Assembly: GCA_035906235.1 (NCBI GenBank)
Contig: JAMIFN010000001.1
Location: forward strand, 1 to 9,243
Length of the DNA: 9,243 nucleotides
Reading direction: 5' to 3'
Source of the DNA: JAMIFN01 sp035906235
Lineage (GTDB): Bacteria; Pseudomonadota; Gammaproteobacteria; Burkholderiales; Burkholderiaceae_C
Within the stretch, counting starts at the first letter, position 1. The number at the start of each line of letters is the position of its first letter. The notes under the pieces are model-generated. The model was given only the letters and a program-made list of their open reading frames with translations, ran no database searches and was not told the origin of the DNA. Below, one piece after another: positions 1 to 7,037 of the stretch. A program made the position numbers and the translations under genes.

Positions 1-327
1 CCCTATATCCCCAACAGCATTCCAGGGAAAGTTCGCTTGTCCAACTTTGCCTTTGGTCTAGGTGGCATTCTTTACGGCGCTTATGGCCTACATCGCAATG
101 ATCTCTATATTCCTGGTAAGCATGGGCCAGGCGTGCACCTGCACGACAGCGCGGCCATGCTGATGATGGCGGCTATCGTTTGCGGCTGCGCGGTATTGCT
201 CTCGGTCGTTTTAGACCACTACGACGAGCGCGATAACGAAGTCTATTACCAACGCACCGCGCAGGTCTTGCGTTGGTTGGGTTGGGGTTTTTTTGCTTTG
301 GCTATGCTGCACTACATTCGCAGCTGA
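1..327 (+). CDS. small membrane protein, unknown function (5' end outside window)
   Basis: The reading frame is open from the first base of the window to a TGA at 325-327, so the true start may lie upstream. A TTG at 37 is the only reason to begin inside the window, and no clear ribosome binding site precedes it. The visible 108 residues contain a Gly-rich hydrophobic stretch (FAFGLGGILYGAYGL), a strong membrane segment (AAMLMMAAIVCGCAVLLSVVL), a charged loop with DHYDERDNE, and a C-terminal membrane segment (VLRWLGWGFFALAMLHYI). I infer an inner-membrane protein with two or three helices. I do not recognise a family with an assigned role. The gene converges on the aldolase gene and shares a bidirectional terminator with it. 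Real coding sequence is likely because the hydrophobic pattern is regular and the stop is followed at once by the terminator. Confidence 0.7.
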   Translation, partial: PYIPNSIPGKVRLSNFAFGLGGILYGAYGLHRNDLYIPGKHGPGVHLHDSAAMLMMAAIVCGCAVLLSVVLDHYDERDNEVYYQRTAQVLRWLGWGFFALAMLHYIRS

Positions 328-332
328 GACAT

Positions 333-363
333 AAAAAAACCGCTCTATTCAAAGAGCGGTTTT
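333..363. terminator. bidirectional intrinsic terminator between convergent genes
   Basis: An 11-bp perfect stem (336-346 with 353-363, core ACCGCTCT/AGAGCGGT) closes a 6-base loop. On the plus strand it ends in TTTT. On the minus strand the run of seven A at 333-339 reads as seven U after the stem. It sits between the stop of the small membrane protein gene (327) and the stop of fba (384), so it can serve both; the longer U-run makes it stronger for fba. Confidence 0.9.
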
Positions 364-383
364 CGCAAAGGGGCTCAACCTGA

Positions 384-1451
384 TTAGGCTTTAACCACCT
401 GCGCCAGTTTGCCTGCGGCGTAGGCCGCAGCCATGTCGCTCATACTGATGGGCTTGATTTTTGCGCCTTGGCCTTCGCAGCCAAATTCCAGGTAGCGTTG
501 TTTACACACGGCTTTGGCTGCTTCGCGCGCGGGTTTCATCCACTCGCGCATATCGAATTTGCTGGGGTTTTCGGCCATGAATTTGCGCACTGCGCCCGTC
601 ATGGCCATGCGGATATCGGTGTCGATATTGATTTTGCGCACGCCGTGTTTGATGGCTTCTTGAATCTCTTTCACCGGCACGCCATAGGTTTGCTTCATCT
701 GGCCGCCGTATTGGTTGATGATGTCGAGCAAATCTTGCGGTACAGACGAGCTGCCGTGCATGACCAAATGCGTATTGGGAATGCGGGCGTGGATTTCTTT
801 CACGCGGCTGATGGCCAAGACATCGCCCGTGGGTGGGCGTGTGAATTTATACGCGCCGTGGCTGGTGCCGATGGCAATGGCCAGCGCGTCGAGCTGCGTG
901 GCTTGCACAAATTGCGCGGCTTCTTCGGGGTCGGTCAGCATTTGGCTGTGGTCGAGCTTGCCAACAGCACCTACGCCGTCTTCTTCGCCAGCCTCACCTG
1001 TTTCCAAGCTGCCTAGGCAACCTAATTCACCTTCGACCGTAGCGCCCAATTTGTGCGCCATTTCCACCACTTTTTTGGTCACGGCCACGTTGTAATCAAA
1101 ATCTGCCGGTGTCTTGCCGTCTTCGCGCAGCGAACCGTCCATCATGACCGAGCCAAAACCCAAATCCAGCGCGCCCTGGCAGATAGCGGGGCTGGTGCCG
1201 TGGTCTTGGTGCATGACCATAGGGATGTGTGGATAAGCCTCAGATGCGGCTTGAATCAAATACTTGATGAAATGCTCGCCCGCATATTTGCGCGCACCTG
1301 CGCTGGCTTGCAGAATCACGGGCGCACCCACTTCATCGGCAGCGGCCATGACGGCCTGCACCTGTTCCAGGTTATTCACATTGAAGGCGGGAATGCCATA
1401 GCCGTTTTCGGCAGCATGGTCGAGCAATTGGCGCATGGAGACGAGAGCCAT
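384..1451 (-). CDS. fba: class II fructose-bisphosphate aldolase, Calvin-cycle subtype
   Basis: The product cleaves fructose-1,6-bisphosphate to dihydroxyacetone phosphate and glyceraldehyde-3-phosphate and catalyses the reverse condensation; it is a cytoplasmic zinc enzyme of glycolysis, gluconeogenesis and, in autotrophs, the Calvin cycle. The 355 residues form one TIM barrel. HQDHGTS at 81-87 holds the catalytic Asp83 and zinc ligand His84. VEGELG at 139-144 holds a conserved Glu. His198 (GTSHG) and His232 (MHGSSS) are the other expected zinc ligands, and NIDTD at 275-279 binds the phosphate substrate. Length and sequence fit the CbbA/FruBisAldo_II_B branch, common in Burkholderiales whether or not they fix CO2. 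The ATG at 1451 is preceded by an AGGA ribosome site. No other cbb gene is visible, so a purely glycolytic/gluconeogenic role is equally possible. The gene is divergent from the COG5473-type gene. Confidence 0.97.
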   Translation of the reverse strand: MALVSMRQLLDHAAENGYGIPAFNVNNLEQVQAVMAAADEVGAPVILQASAGARKYAGEHFIKYLIQAASEAYPHIPMVMHQDHGTSPAICQGALDLGFGSVMMDGSLREDGKTPADFDYNVAVTKKVVEMAHKLGATVEGELGCLGSLETGEAGEEDGVGAVGKLDHSQMLTDPEEAAQFVQATQLDALAIAIGTSHGAYKFTRPPTGDVLAISRVKEIHARIPNTHLVMHGSSSVPQDLLDIINQYGGQMKQTYGVPVKEIQEAIKHGVRKINIDTDIRMAMTGAVRKFMAENPSKFDMREWMKPAREAAKAVCKQRYLEFGCEGQGAKIKPISMSDMAAAYAAGKLAQVVKA

Positions 1452-1496
1452 GTGGTTGTCCTTTTTTTGAGATAAGCAGAGAAGAAAACAGCTTGC

Positions 1497-1502
1497 ATTT
1501 TA
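1497..1502 (-). promoter_or_regulatory. possible -10 element of fba promoter
   Basis: TAAAAT on the minus strand lies 46 bp upstream of the fba start codon in the 112-bp divergent spacer. No good -35 is seen at 16-18 bp. A short inverted repeat, CCAC-N7-GTGG, lies just upstream (1507-1521 region). This is weak evidence, given only as the best candidate. Confidence 0.25.
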
Positions 1503-1563
1503 GCCAAGCCACTGCGCTTGTGGTTTAGCATCAGCCCATCACATTTTTAAAGGGTGAATATCG

Positions 1564-2364
1564 ATGAATAATGACTTTGATAGCCTGGCTCAAACCAGTG
1601 GTAACACGGGCGCTGATGCCCCCGTTTTATTGGATAAGCCGCGCCATTTGGACGCGGGAGCAGGTATGCGTTGGGTGAGCCAAGCCTGGACGCTATTTAA
1701 AGCTCGCCCCGGTCTGTGGGTGGGCATGGGCGTAGTGCTTTTTGGGCTGATGATCATTTTGTCTCTAATCCCAGGCTTGAATTTTTTGCTGAGTTTGGGC
1801 TTCGCCGTGGTTGTGGCAGGCTGGGTTATTGGTGCGTACGAGCTGGATGAAAACCAAAACTTGGAATTTACGCATTTGTTTGCAGGTTTTCAGCGCAATG
1901 TGGGGCAGTTGCTTCTACTTGGTTTGTTCTATCTGCTCGCCGTTATTGGCCTTGTCTTTGCAGTTGTCTTCCTTTTCGGTGCGGTTATGGCAACGGTTTT
2001 TGGCAGCCTAAGTCCAATTGATATCTGGAGCGTGTCGGCACATGGTGATGTTTGGAGCAGTCCCATGATTGTGGTCGCGTTGCTGGCCTTCTTGGTGTTT
2101 TTGGCACTCATCGTACCCTTAGTCATGGCGATTTGGTTTGCGCCTGCGCTGGTGGCGCTCAACGATATGCCCGCTATCGATGCTATGAAACTCAGCTTCA
2201 AAGCTTGCATGGCTAACCTTGTCCCGTTTTTGCTTTATGGCTTGGTGCTGATGGTGTTGACGGTCGTAGCCATTATTCCCTGTGGCCTGGGTTTGCTGGT
2301 GCTGCTGCCTATCATGTATATCAGTTACTACACCAGCTACCGCGAGGTGCTGACGCACAACTAA
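1564..2364 (+). CDS. polytopic inner-membrane protein, COG5473/BPSS1780-like, unknown function
   Basis: The 266 residues begin with a soluble N-terminus of about 35 residues, followed by a conserved block GMRWVSQAWTLFKARPGLW and then about five or six hydrophobic segments (roughly residues 50-70, 73-92, 113-145, 167-195 and 219-255). This arrangement, with an amphipathic WxLF-type entry segment before the first helix and a second such segment (AMKLSFKACMANLVPF, about 215-230), matches my memory of the COG5473 'BPSS1780 family' found across Burkholderiales; no biochemical function is established. The start is supported by AAGGGTGA at about 1550-1557, seven bases before the ATG. The gene is divergent from fba and followed by its own terminator-like hairpin, so it is probably a single-gene unit. 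Confidence is high for a real membrane protein, moderate for the family name. Confidence 0.88.
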   Translation: MNNDFDSLAQTSGNTGADAPVLLDKPRHLDAGAGMRWVSQAWTLFKARPGLWVGMGVVLFGLMIILSLIPGLNFLLSLGFAVVVAGWVIGAYELDENQNLEFTHLFAGFQRNVGQLLLLGLFYLLAVIGLVFAVVFLFGAVMATVFGSLSPIDIWSVSAHGDVWSSPMIVVALLAFLVFLALIVPLVMAIWFAPALVALNDMPAIDAMKLSFKACMANLVPFLLYGLVLMVLTVVAIIPCGLGLLVLLPIMYISYYTSYREVLTHN

Positions 2365-2387
2365 GCCCACGCGCATTGCTATCAAAA

Positions 2388-2411
2388 AGAGAGCTGCCAA
2401 GGCAGCTTTTT
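2388..2411 (+). terminator. intrinsic terminator after the COG5473-type gene
   Basis: AGCTGC (2392-2397) pairs with GCAGCT (2402-2407) around a CAAG loop; weak outer pairs extend the stem, and TTTTT (2407-2411) follows. It lies 24 bases after the stop of the membrane protein gene and 23 bases before the M16 start codon, so it probably separates the two transcription units, although readthrough is likely with such a short U-run. Confidence 0.65.
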
Positions 2412-2433
2412 CCGCTTAAAAAGCCTAAAACAC

Positions 2434-3738
2434 ATGAAAAAACCTCTCTTTTTTGGCCTCAGCTTGCTGCTGACGCAGTGGGCAGTGGCTGCCTTGCCCA
2501 TTGCGCATTGGCAAAGCCCACAGGGTGCGCAAATTTATCTCATATCCACAGCGCAGCTGCCCATGGTGGATGTGCGCATCGACTGGGACGCAGGCAGTCG
2601 CCGCGACCCGCATGGCAAAAGCGGCACAGCCGCTGCGCTAGCCTCTATGTTGGACAAAGGGGTGACCGCGCAAGGCAGCCTGCTCGCGCTGGACGAAAAC
2701 GCCATAGCAGATATTGGTGCGGATCTGGCCGTGCAAATTGCAGCCAATGTGGACGATGACCGCCTAAGCATCAGCCTGCGCAGTTTGAGCAAGCCCGAGA
2801 TTTTGCAACCCGCCGTGGCCTTGCTGGCGCGGCAAATCGCCAGCCCCAGCCTGCCACCGGCAGTGTGGCTGCGTGAGCAAAGCAAAACACTGGCAGCACT
2901 GGCCGAGGCGCAAACCCGCCCACCCTATGTCGCGCAAACCGCCTATACCCAGGCCGTGTACGGCCAGCATCCCTACGGATCTGTGCCCAGCGCCACCAGC
3001 CTCAAAAGCATCCGTGTAGCCGATTTGCGGCAATTTCATGGCCAGTATCTGCGCGCCTGTGGCGCACGCATCAGCATCGTCGGATCCCTCGATAGGGCGC
3101 AGGCCGAGCAAATCAGCCACCAGCTTTTGGCAGGCTTGCCCCGTGCTTGTCCTCCATGGCCAGCCCTACCCAAAGTCGCCGATGCCCCCGCCAAGCTGCA
3201 ACGCATCACCCTGCCCGCGGCACAAAGCCAAGTGCTGCTGGGGCAGATTGCCATAGCCCGCGATGACCCTGATTTTTTCCCCTTTTTGGTCGGCAATCAC
3301 ATCTTGGGCGGGGGTGGATTTGCCTCGCTCTTGATGCAAAAAGTGCGTGAAGACCAGGGGCTGGTTTATGGCATCTACAGCGATTTTGCGCCGCAACGCG
3401 ATCGGGGGGCGTTTAGCATTTCCTTCCAAACCCGACCTGCCGAAGCCGAACGCGCCACGCAGCTCAGCCTGCAGGTGCTGGATGATTTTGTGCAACACGG
3501 CCCTGTCGACACCGCACTCCAAGCCGCCAAAGACAACTTGATAGGCGGCTTTTCCGGGCGCTTGGACAGCAACGCCAAGCTACTGGGCATGCTGGCCAAT
3601 ATCGCCTGGAACGACTTGCCCCTAGATTATTTAGACACCTGGACGGCCAAAATCGCCGCCGTGCAAACAGCAGATGTACGCCGCGCTTTTGCGCGCATGC
3701 AACCCAAGACGCTGGTGCGGGTAGAAGTGGGGCCATGA
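2434..3738 (+). CDS. secreted M16-family (pitrilysin-like) protein lacking the zinc site
   Basis: The 434 residues start with a signal peptide (MKKPLFFGLSLLLTQWAVA, cleavage near residue 19-20), so the protein should act in the periplasm. Two M16 lobes follow: an N-terminal lobe from about residue 25 and a C-terminal lobe that includes GNHILGGGGFASLLMQKVR. Active M16 enzymes carry HxxEH in the first lobe; here the aligned stretch GTAAALASMLDKG (64-76) has Ala67, Ala70 and Ser71 in place of His, Glu and His, so zinc binding is lost. The substrate-positioning Arg and Tyr of the non-catalytic subunit appear kept (R305, Y312 in REDQGLVYGIYS). This pattern is typical of the second gene of tandem M16 pairs, whose product joins the active subunit in a heterodimer. 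No HxxEH partner is present on either side in the window. The C-terminus (RVEVGP) looks complete, and its stop abuts an IS remnant. Confidence 0.9.
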   Translation: MKKPLFFGLSLLLTQWAVAALPIAHWQSPQGAQIYLISTAQLPMVDVRIDWDAGSRRDPHGKSGTAAALASMLDKGVTAQGSLLALDENAIADIGADLAVQIAANVDDDRLSISLRSLSKPEILQPAVALLARQIASPSLPPAVWLREQSKTLAALAEAQTRPPYVAQTAYTQAVYGQHPYGSVPSATSLKSIRVADLRQFHGQYLRACGARISIVGSLDRAQAEQISHQLLAGLPRACPPWPALPKVADAPAKLQRITLPAAQSQVLLGQIAIARDDPDFFPFLVGNHILGGGGFASLLMQKVREDQGLVYGIYSDFAPQRDRGAFSISFQTRPAEAERATQLSLQVLDDFVQHGPVDTALQAAKDNLIGGFSGRLDSNAKLLGMLANIAWNDLPLDYLDTWTAKIAAVQTADVRRAFARMQPKTLVRVEVGP

Positions 3739-3918
3739 AGAGGAGCGTGCCCTAAAAAAGCCTTCGGGCAAGTCTTGCAAAACGCCAAGCCCCAAGGCTT
3801 GAGCGTTGAGCGGGCTTGCCAGCACTTTAGCCACAGCCGCCAGGCCTACTACCAGTGGAAGGCAACGCAGCAAAGCCGCATTGCCAAGGCGAAGAATGAT
3901 GCGTATGCCGTGACCTGA
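3739..3918 (+). pseudogene. IS3-family transposase fragment (orfA tail and orfB N-terminus)
   Basis: No intact gene lies here, but frame 1 from 3751 to a TGA at 3916 encodes a recognisable piece that includes VERACQHFSHSRQAYYQWK. This resembles the helix-turn-helix region near the N-terminus of IS3-family OrfB (compare the usual ACxxLGxSRxxYYxW pattern). A second frame, displaced by one base, reads EERALKK (3740-3760) like the end of an OrfA. The two frames meet at AAAAAAG (3754-3760), in the phase expected for the A6G programmed -1 frameshift that makes OrfAB in this family. The frame ends after about 55 codons, before any DDE catalytic residues, so the copy is dead. Its left edge coincides with the stop codon of the M16 gene. 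Terminal inverted repeats were not identified. Confidence 0.75.
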
Positions 3919-4051
3919 GGCTATTTTCAGCATGTTTTCGGCGTGTTTTTTGGGTATTTTCGAGGTTCTAGGCCGCAAAACCTGCCTGAGCAGCTCACTT
4001 TTTTGAAGTGCGCTGAATCACTCCAACACATACATGGATGCGCATAGGCGC
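3919..4051. other. non-coding stretch beyond the IS fragment
   Basis: Together with the IS fragment, this fills the 392 bases between the M16 stop and the fusA stop. It starts with a T-rich plus strand (3919-3970) and has no convincing open frame, RNA gene or repeat copy elsewhere in the window. It could be further IS debris or the junction left by a rearrangement; I see no target duplication that would decide. Confidence 0.4.
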
Positions 4052-4080
4052 AAAAAAAGCGACTCTTGCGAGTCGCTTTT
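4052..4080 (-). terminator. strong intrinsic terminator of the str operon
   Basis: An 11-bp perfect stem (4055-4065 with 4070-4080, core GCGACTC/GAGTCGC) has a 4-base loop. On the minus strand it is followed by a run of seven U (A run 4052-4058). It lies 51 bases after the fusA stop. On the plus strand it ends in TTTT and could also stop transcripts that cross the IS remnant. Confidence 0.92.
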
Positions 4081-4130
4081 GTGTGTGCCTGAAGCTATGC
4101 AGCCCGAGGGCGGCATAGTGTGGGCAGGAA

Positions 4131-6233
4131 TTACTTCGCGCGGGCGCTGATAATTGCCTCGGCCACATTCTTCGGCGCTTCAGAGTAATGTTTGAACTCC
4201 ATGGTGTAAGTTGCACGGCCTTGCGTCATAGAGCGCAATGAAGTCGCGTAACCAAACATTTCAGACATAGGAACTTCGGCCTTAATCACTTTGCCGCCGC
4301 CCACCATATCGTCCATGCCTTGCACCATGCCGCGTTTAGACGACAAATCGCCCATCACATTACCGGCGTAGTCTTCAGGGGTTTCCACCTCAACGGCCAT
4401 CATAGGTTCCAAGATGACTGGCGAGGCTTTGCGCGCTGCTTCTTTGAAACCGAAGATGGCTGCCATCTTGAACGCTTGCTCAGACGAGTCAACATCGTGG
4501 TAAGAACCAAAGGTCAAACGCACCTTGACATCGACCACGGGGTAGCCAGCCAATACGCCAGCAGTCAGGGCTTCTTCTACGCCTTTTTGTACCGCAGGGA
4601 TGTATTCGCGAGGAACCACACCGCCTTTGATCTCATCGACGAATTGGAAGCCTTTGCCCGCTTCTTGAGGTTCGAGCGTGAAGACCACATGGCCGTACTG
4701 ACCTTTACCACCAGACTGACGGACAAACTTGCCATCCACATCGGTAACGGTTTTGCGCACGGTTTCGCGGTAAGAAACCTGGGGCTTGCCCACATTGGCT
4801 TCCACATTGAACTCGCGTTTCATGCGGTCAACAATAATTTCCAAGTGCAGCTCGCCCATACCGGCGATGATGGTTTGGCCTGTTTCTTCGTCAGTGCGCA
4901 CGCGGAAAGAAGGATCTTCTGCAGCCAGACGAGACAGAGCCAAGCCCATTTTCTCTTGGTCGGCTTTAGATTTGGGCTCAACCGCTTGGGCGATAACTGG
5001 CTCAGGGAAGACCATGCGTTCGAGCACGATAGGTGCGGCGGGGTCGCACAGGGTTTCGCCCGTGGTCACATCTTTCAAGCCTACGCAAGCGGCGATATCA
5101 CCCGCCACGATCTCTTCGATCTCTTCGCGCTCGTTGGCGTGCATTTGCACGATACGGCCGATACGCTCTTTTTTCTCTTTGACCGAGTTGTAAACCGTAT
5201 CGCCCTTAGACAGAATGCCCGAATACACGCGCACGAAAGTCAACTGACCAACAAAGGGGTCGGTCATCAGTTTGAAAGCCAGCGCAGAGAATTTCTCTTT
5301 GTCATCGGCTTTGCGGGTGATGGGTTCTTCGTCTTCGTTCGTGCCGCCAACATCAGGAATATCTACGGGTGAAGGCAAGAAGTCGATCACCGCGTCCAAC
5401 ATGCGTTGCACGCCTTTGTTTTTAAAGGCCGTGCCGCAGAACATAGGCTGAATTTCAACGGCCAAAGTGCGCGCACGCAGACCTTGGACGATTTCCGCTT
5501 CGCTCAGCTCGCCGTTTTCCAGGTACTTATTCATCAAGTCTTCTGAAGCTTCGGCTGCAGATTCGACCATTTTTTCGCGCCACTCTTGCGCCGTCTCCAG
5601 CAACTCAGCGGGGATGTCTTGGTAGTCGAATTTCATGCCCTGAGACGCTTCGTCCCAGATGATGGCTTTCATCTTCAGCAGATCCACGACGCCGCGGAAG
5701 TTGTCTTCTGCGCCGATAGGGATGACCACAGGCACGGGGTTGGCTTTCAGGCGTGTTTTCAGTTGCTCAACGACTTTGAAGAAGTTGGCGCCTGTGCGGT
5801 CCATTTTGTTCACAAAGGCCAAGCGCGGCACTTTGTATTTATTGGCTTGGCGCCAAACGGTTTCAGACTGGGGCTGCACGCCACCTACGGCGCAATACAC
5901 CATGCAAGCGCCGTCCAAGACGCGCATAGAACGCTCCACCTCAATGGTGAAATCCACGTGCCCTGGGGTGTCGATGATGTTGAAGCGGTGCTGTTCGTAC
6001 TGGCCGCTCATGCCCTTCCAAAAGCAAGTGGTGGCAGCCGAAGTAATGGTGATGCCGCGCTCTTGCTCTTGTTCCATCCAGTCCATGGTGGCGGCGCCAT
6101 CATGCACCTCACCAATTTTGTGGTTCACACCGGTGTAGAACAAAATGCGTTCGGTCGTGGTAGTTTTACCAGCGTCAATGTGCGCAGAGATACCGATATT
6201 GCGGTAGCGCTCAATAGGGGTTTTGCGTGCCAT
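4131..6233 (-). CDS. fusA: translation elongation factor G (EF-G)
   Basis: EF-G is the cytoplasmic GTPase that moves tRNAs and mRNA after peptide bond formation and, with ribosome recycling factor, splits ribosomes. The 700 residues match the usual bacterial length. The G domain shows the P-loop AHIDAGKT (17-24), the switch I element RGITI (59-63), DTPGH (88-92, His92 being the catalytic histidine) and NKMD (142-145). Domain II follows at about 300-400. Domain III has GMGELHLEIIVDRMKREF, domain IV has the QSGGKGQYGHV segment, and domain V ends the protein (GYATSLRSMTQGRATYTMEF). The start at 6233 is preceded by a purine stretch AAAGAGA on the minus strand. It is the third gene of the str operon, but the spacer to rpsG is 154 bases and contains a terminator-like hairpin. 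No tuf gene follows; a terminator does. Confidence 0.99.
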   Translation of the reverse strand: MARKTPIERYRNIGISAHIDAGKTTTTERILFYTGVNHKIGEVHDGAATMDWMEQEQERGITITSAATTCFWKGMSGQYEQHRFNIIDTPGHVDFTIEVERSMRVLDGACMVYCAVGGVQPQSETVWRQANKYKVPRLAFVNKMDRTGANFFKVVEQLKTRLKANPVPVVIPIGAEDNFRGVVDLLKMKAIIWDEASQGMKFDYQDIPAELLETAQEWREKMVESAAEASEDLMNKYLENGELSEAEIVQGLRARTLAVEIQPMFCGTAFKNKGVQRMLDAVIDFLPSPVDIPDVGGTNEDEEPITRKADDKEKFSALAFKLMTDPFVGQLTFVRVYSGILSKGDTVYNSVKEKKERIGRIVQMHANEREEIEEIVAGDIAACVGLKDVTTGETLCDPAAPIVLERMVFPEPVIAQAVEPKSKADQEKMGLALSRLAAEDPSFRVRTDEETGQTIIAGMGELHLEIIVDRMKREFNVEANVGKPQVSYRETVRKTVTDVDGKFVRQSGGKGQYGHVVFTLEPQEAGKGFQFVDEIKGGVVPREYIPAVQKGVEEALTAGVLAGYPVVDVKVRLTFGSYHDVDSSEQAFKMAAIFGFKEAARKASPVILEPMMAVEVETPEDYAGNVMGDLSSKRGMVQGMDDMVGGGKVIKAEVPMSEMFGYATSLRSMTQGRATYTMEFKHYSEAPKNVAEAIISARAK

Positions 6234-6255
6234 GAAAATTCTCTTTGATTGAACG

Positions 6256-6283
6256 AAAAACGCCCAAATGGACTTTGGGCGTT
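6256..6283 (-). terminator. terminator-like hairpin (possible attenuator) just upstream of fusA
   Basis: A perfect 10-bp stem (AACGCCCAAA 6259-6268 with TTTGGGCGTT 6274-6283) closes a 5-base loop. On the minus strand, which is the transcribed sense of the operon, it is followed by TTTTT (6260-6256 including the last stem bases). It has the form of an intrinsic terminator yet sits inside the operon, about 23 bases before the fusA ATG. It may set the ratio of fusA to rpsG transcripts or protect the 3' end of a processed rpsL-rpsG mRNA. The U-run is short, so readthrough is expected. Confidence 0.7.
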
Positions 6284-6317
6284 GTCATCATGCAGCGGAT
6301 ATTTTGCAAAACAGCGA

Positions 6318-6341
6318 CTTGCTGCGCCTAAGCGCGGCAAG
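6318..6341 (-). other. second stem-loop in the rpsG-fusA spacer
   Basis: CTTGCTGCGC (6318-6327) and GCGCGGCAAG (6332-6341) form a 10-bp stem with a 4-base loop. On the minus-strand RNA the only break is one C-A mismatch (opposite 6323/6336). It is not followed by U residues, so it is not a terminator. It lies between the rpsG stop and the terminator-like hairpin at 6256-6283, and could be an RNA processing or protein-binding structure. Confidence 0.55.
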
Positions 6342-6387
6342 CAGCACCATCAACAAGGGCAAGCCAGCTGCACGATCACAAGGTGTT

Positions 6388-6858
6388 TTAGAAACGGAAG
6401 TGGCTGAATGCCTTGTTGGCTTCGGCCATGCGGTGGACTTCATCGCGTTTTTTCATCGCGCCGCCACGACCTTCTGAGGCTTCGATCAGCTCATTGGCCA
6501 GGCGTTGTGCCATAGACTTTTCGTTGCGTTTGCGCGCAGCGTCTTTGAGCCAACGCATAGACAAGGCCAAGCGACGCACAGGGCGCACTTCAACCGGCAC
6601 TTGGTAGTTGGCACCACCCACACGGCGAGATTTAACCTCGACCATGGGCTTGGCGTTGTTGATCGCTGTGGTGAACAGCTCCAGAGGATCTTTCTGGGTT
6701 TTGGTAGCAATTTGCTCGAGCGCACCGTAAATGATGCGTTCAGCAACTGCTTTTTTACCGCTTTCCATGACAACATTCATGAATTTGGTCAGTTCTACGC
6801 TGCCGAATTTAGGATCAGGCAGTATTTCTCGTTTGGGTACTTCGCGACGACGTGGCAT
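6388..6858 (-). CDS. rpsG: 30S ribosomal protein S7
   Basis: S7 is a primary 16S rRNA-binding protein that nucleates the head of the 30S subunit and lies near the E site. The 156 residues are the normal bacterial length. Diagnostic segments are MPRRREVPKREILPDP at the N-terminus, KFMNVVMESGKKAVAERIIYGAL (about 25-47), the RRVGGANYQVPVEVRP beta-hairpin (about 78-93) and GRGGAMKKRDEVHRMAEANKAFSH at the C-terminus. A strong ribosome site AGAGGTG precedes the ATG at 6858. In E. coli S7 also represses its own operon by binding the rpsL-rpsG spacer; here that spacer is longer (175 bases) and rich in hairpins, which suggests, but does not prove, similar control. Confidence 0.99.
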   Translation of the reverse strand: MPRRREVPKREILPDPKFGSVELTKFMNVVMESGKKAVAERIIYGALEQIATKTQKDPLELFTTAINNAKPMVEVKSRRVGGANYQVPVEVRPVRRLALSMRWLKDAARKRNEKSMAQRLANELIEASEGRGGAMKKRDEVHRMAEANKAFSHFRF

Positions 6859-6903
6859 ATTTCACCTCTTGCTTCAGTTGGTAGCTGCACTTTGCGCTAC
6901 CGC

Positions 6904-7037
6904 GAAAACACATGTCAGCTTGTTTTCACTTACTCGACCGGCATGCACGATTGCATGTTGACAGTCACTACGCTTACCTCTCGCGCCACGCGAGGAGACA
7001 AGCACCATTTGTTTTAAGCGGCTGAAAAAGCGCTTAA
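6904..7037 (-). promoter_or_regulatory. structured rpsL-rpsG intercistronic region, candidate S7 autoregulatory site
   Basis: Four separate stem-loops fit end to end in the 175-base spacer: TTAAGCG/CGCTTAA (7014-7020 with 7031-7037, overlapping the rpsL stop), CTCGCG/CGCGAG (6980-6985 with 6989-6994), CATGCA/TGCATG (6942-6947 with 6952-6957) and GAAAACA/TGTTTTC (6904-6910 with 6921-6927). None is followed by a U-run. In E. coli the equivalent spacer binds S7 and couples rpsG translation to rpsL. The pairings are read directly from the sequence; the S7 role is inferred from that precedent. Confidence 0.5.

Noticed and set aside
468..1016. Plus-strand frames opposite fba (also 1053-1475)
   Set aside because: They mirror the aldolase coding sequence and have no recognisable protein features.
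2376..2759. Second plus-strand gene overlapping the start of the M16 gene
   Set aside because: It begins inside the terminator region, lacks a ribosome site, and its composition is that of an out-of-frame shadow of the M16 gene.
2434..3738. Active zinc metalloprotease
   Set aside because: The M16 fold is recognisable but the three residues of HxxEH are Ala, Ala and Ser, so catalysis by this chain alone is not expected.
4320..5372. A 350-codon plus-strand reading frame opposite fusA
   Set aside because: It is antisense to the conserved central part of EF-G, has a His- and Phe-rich composition produced by codon bias, and shows no domain or ribosome site of its own.
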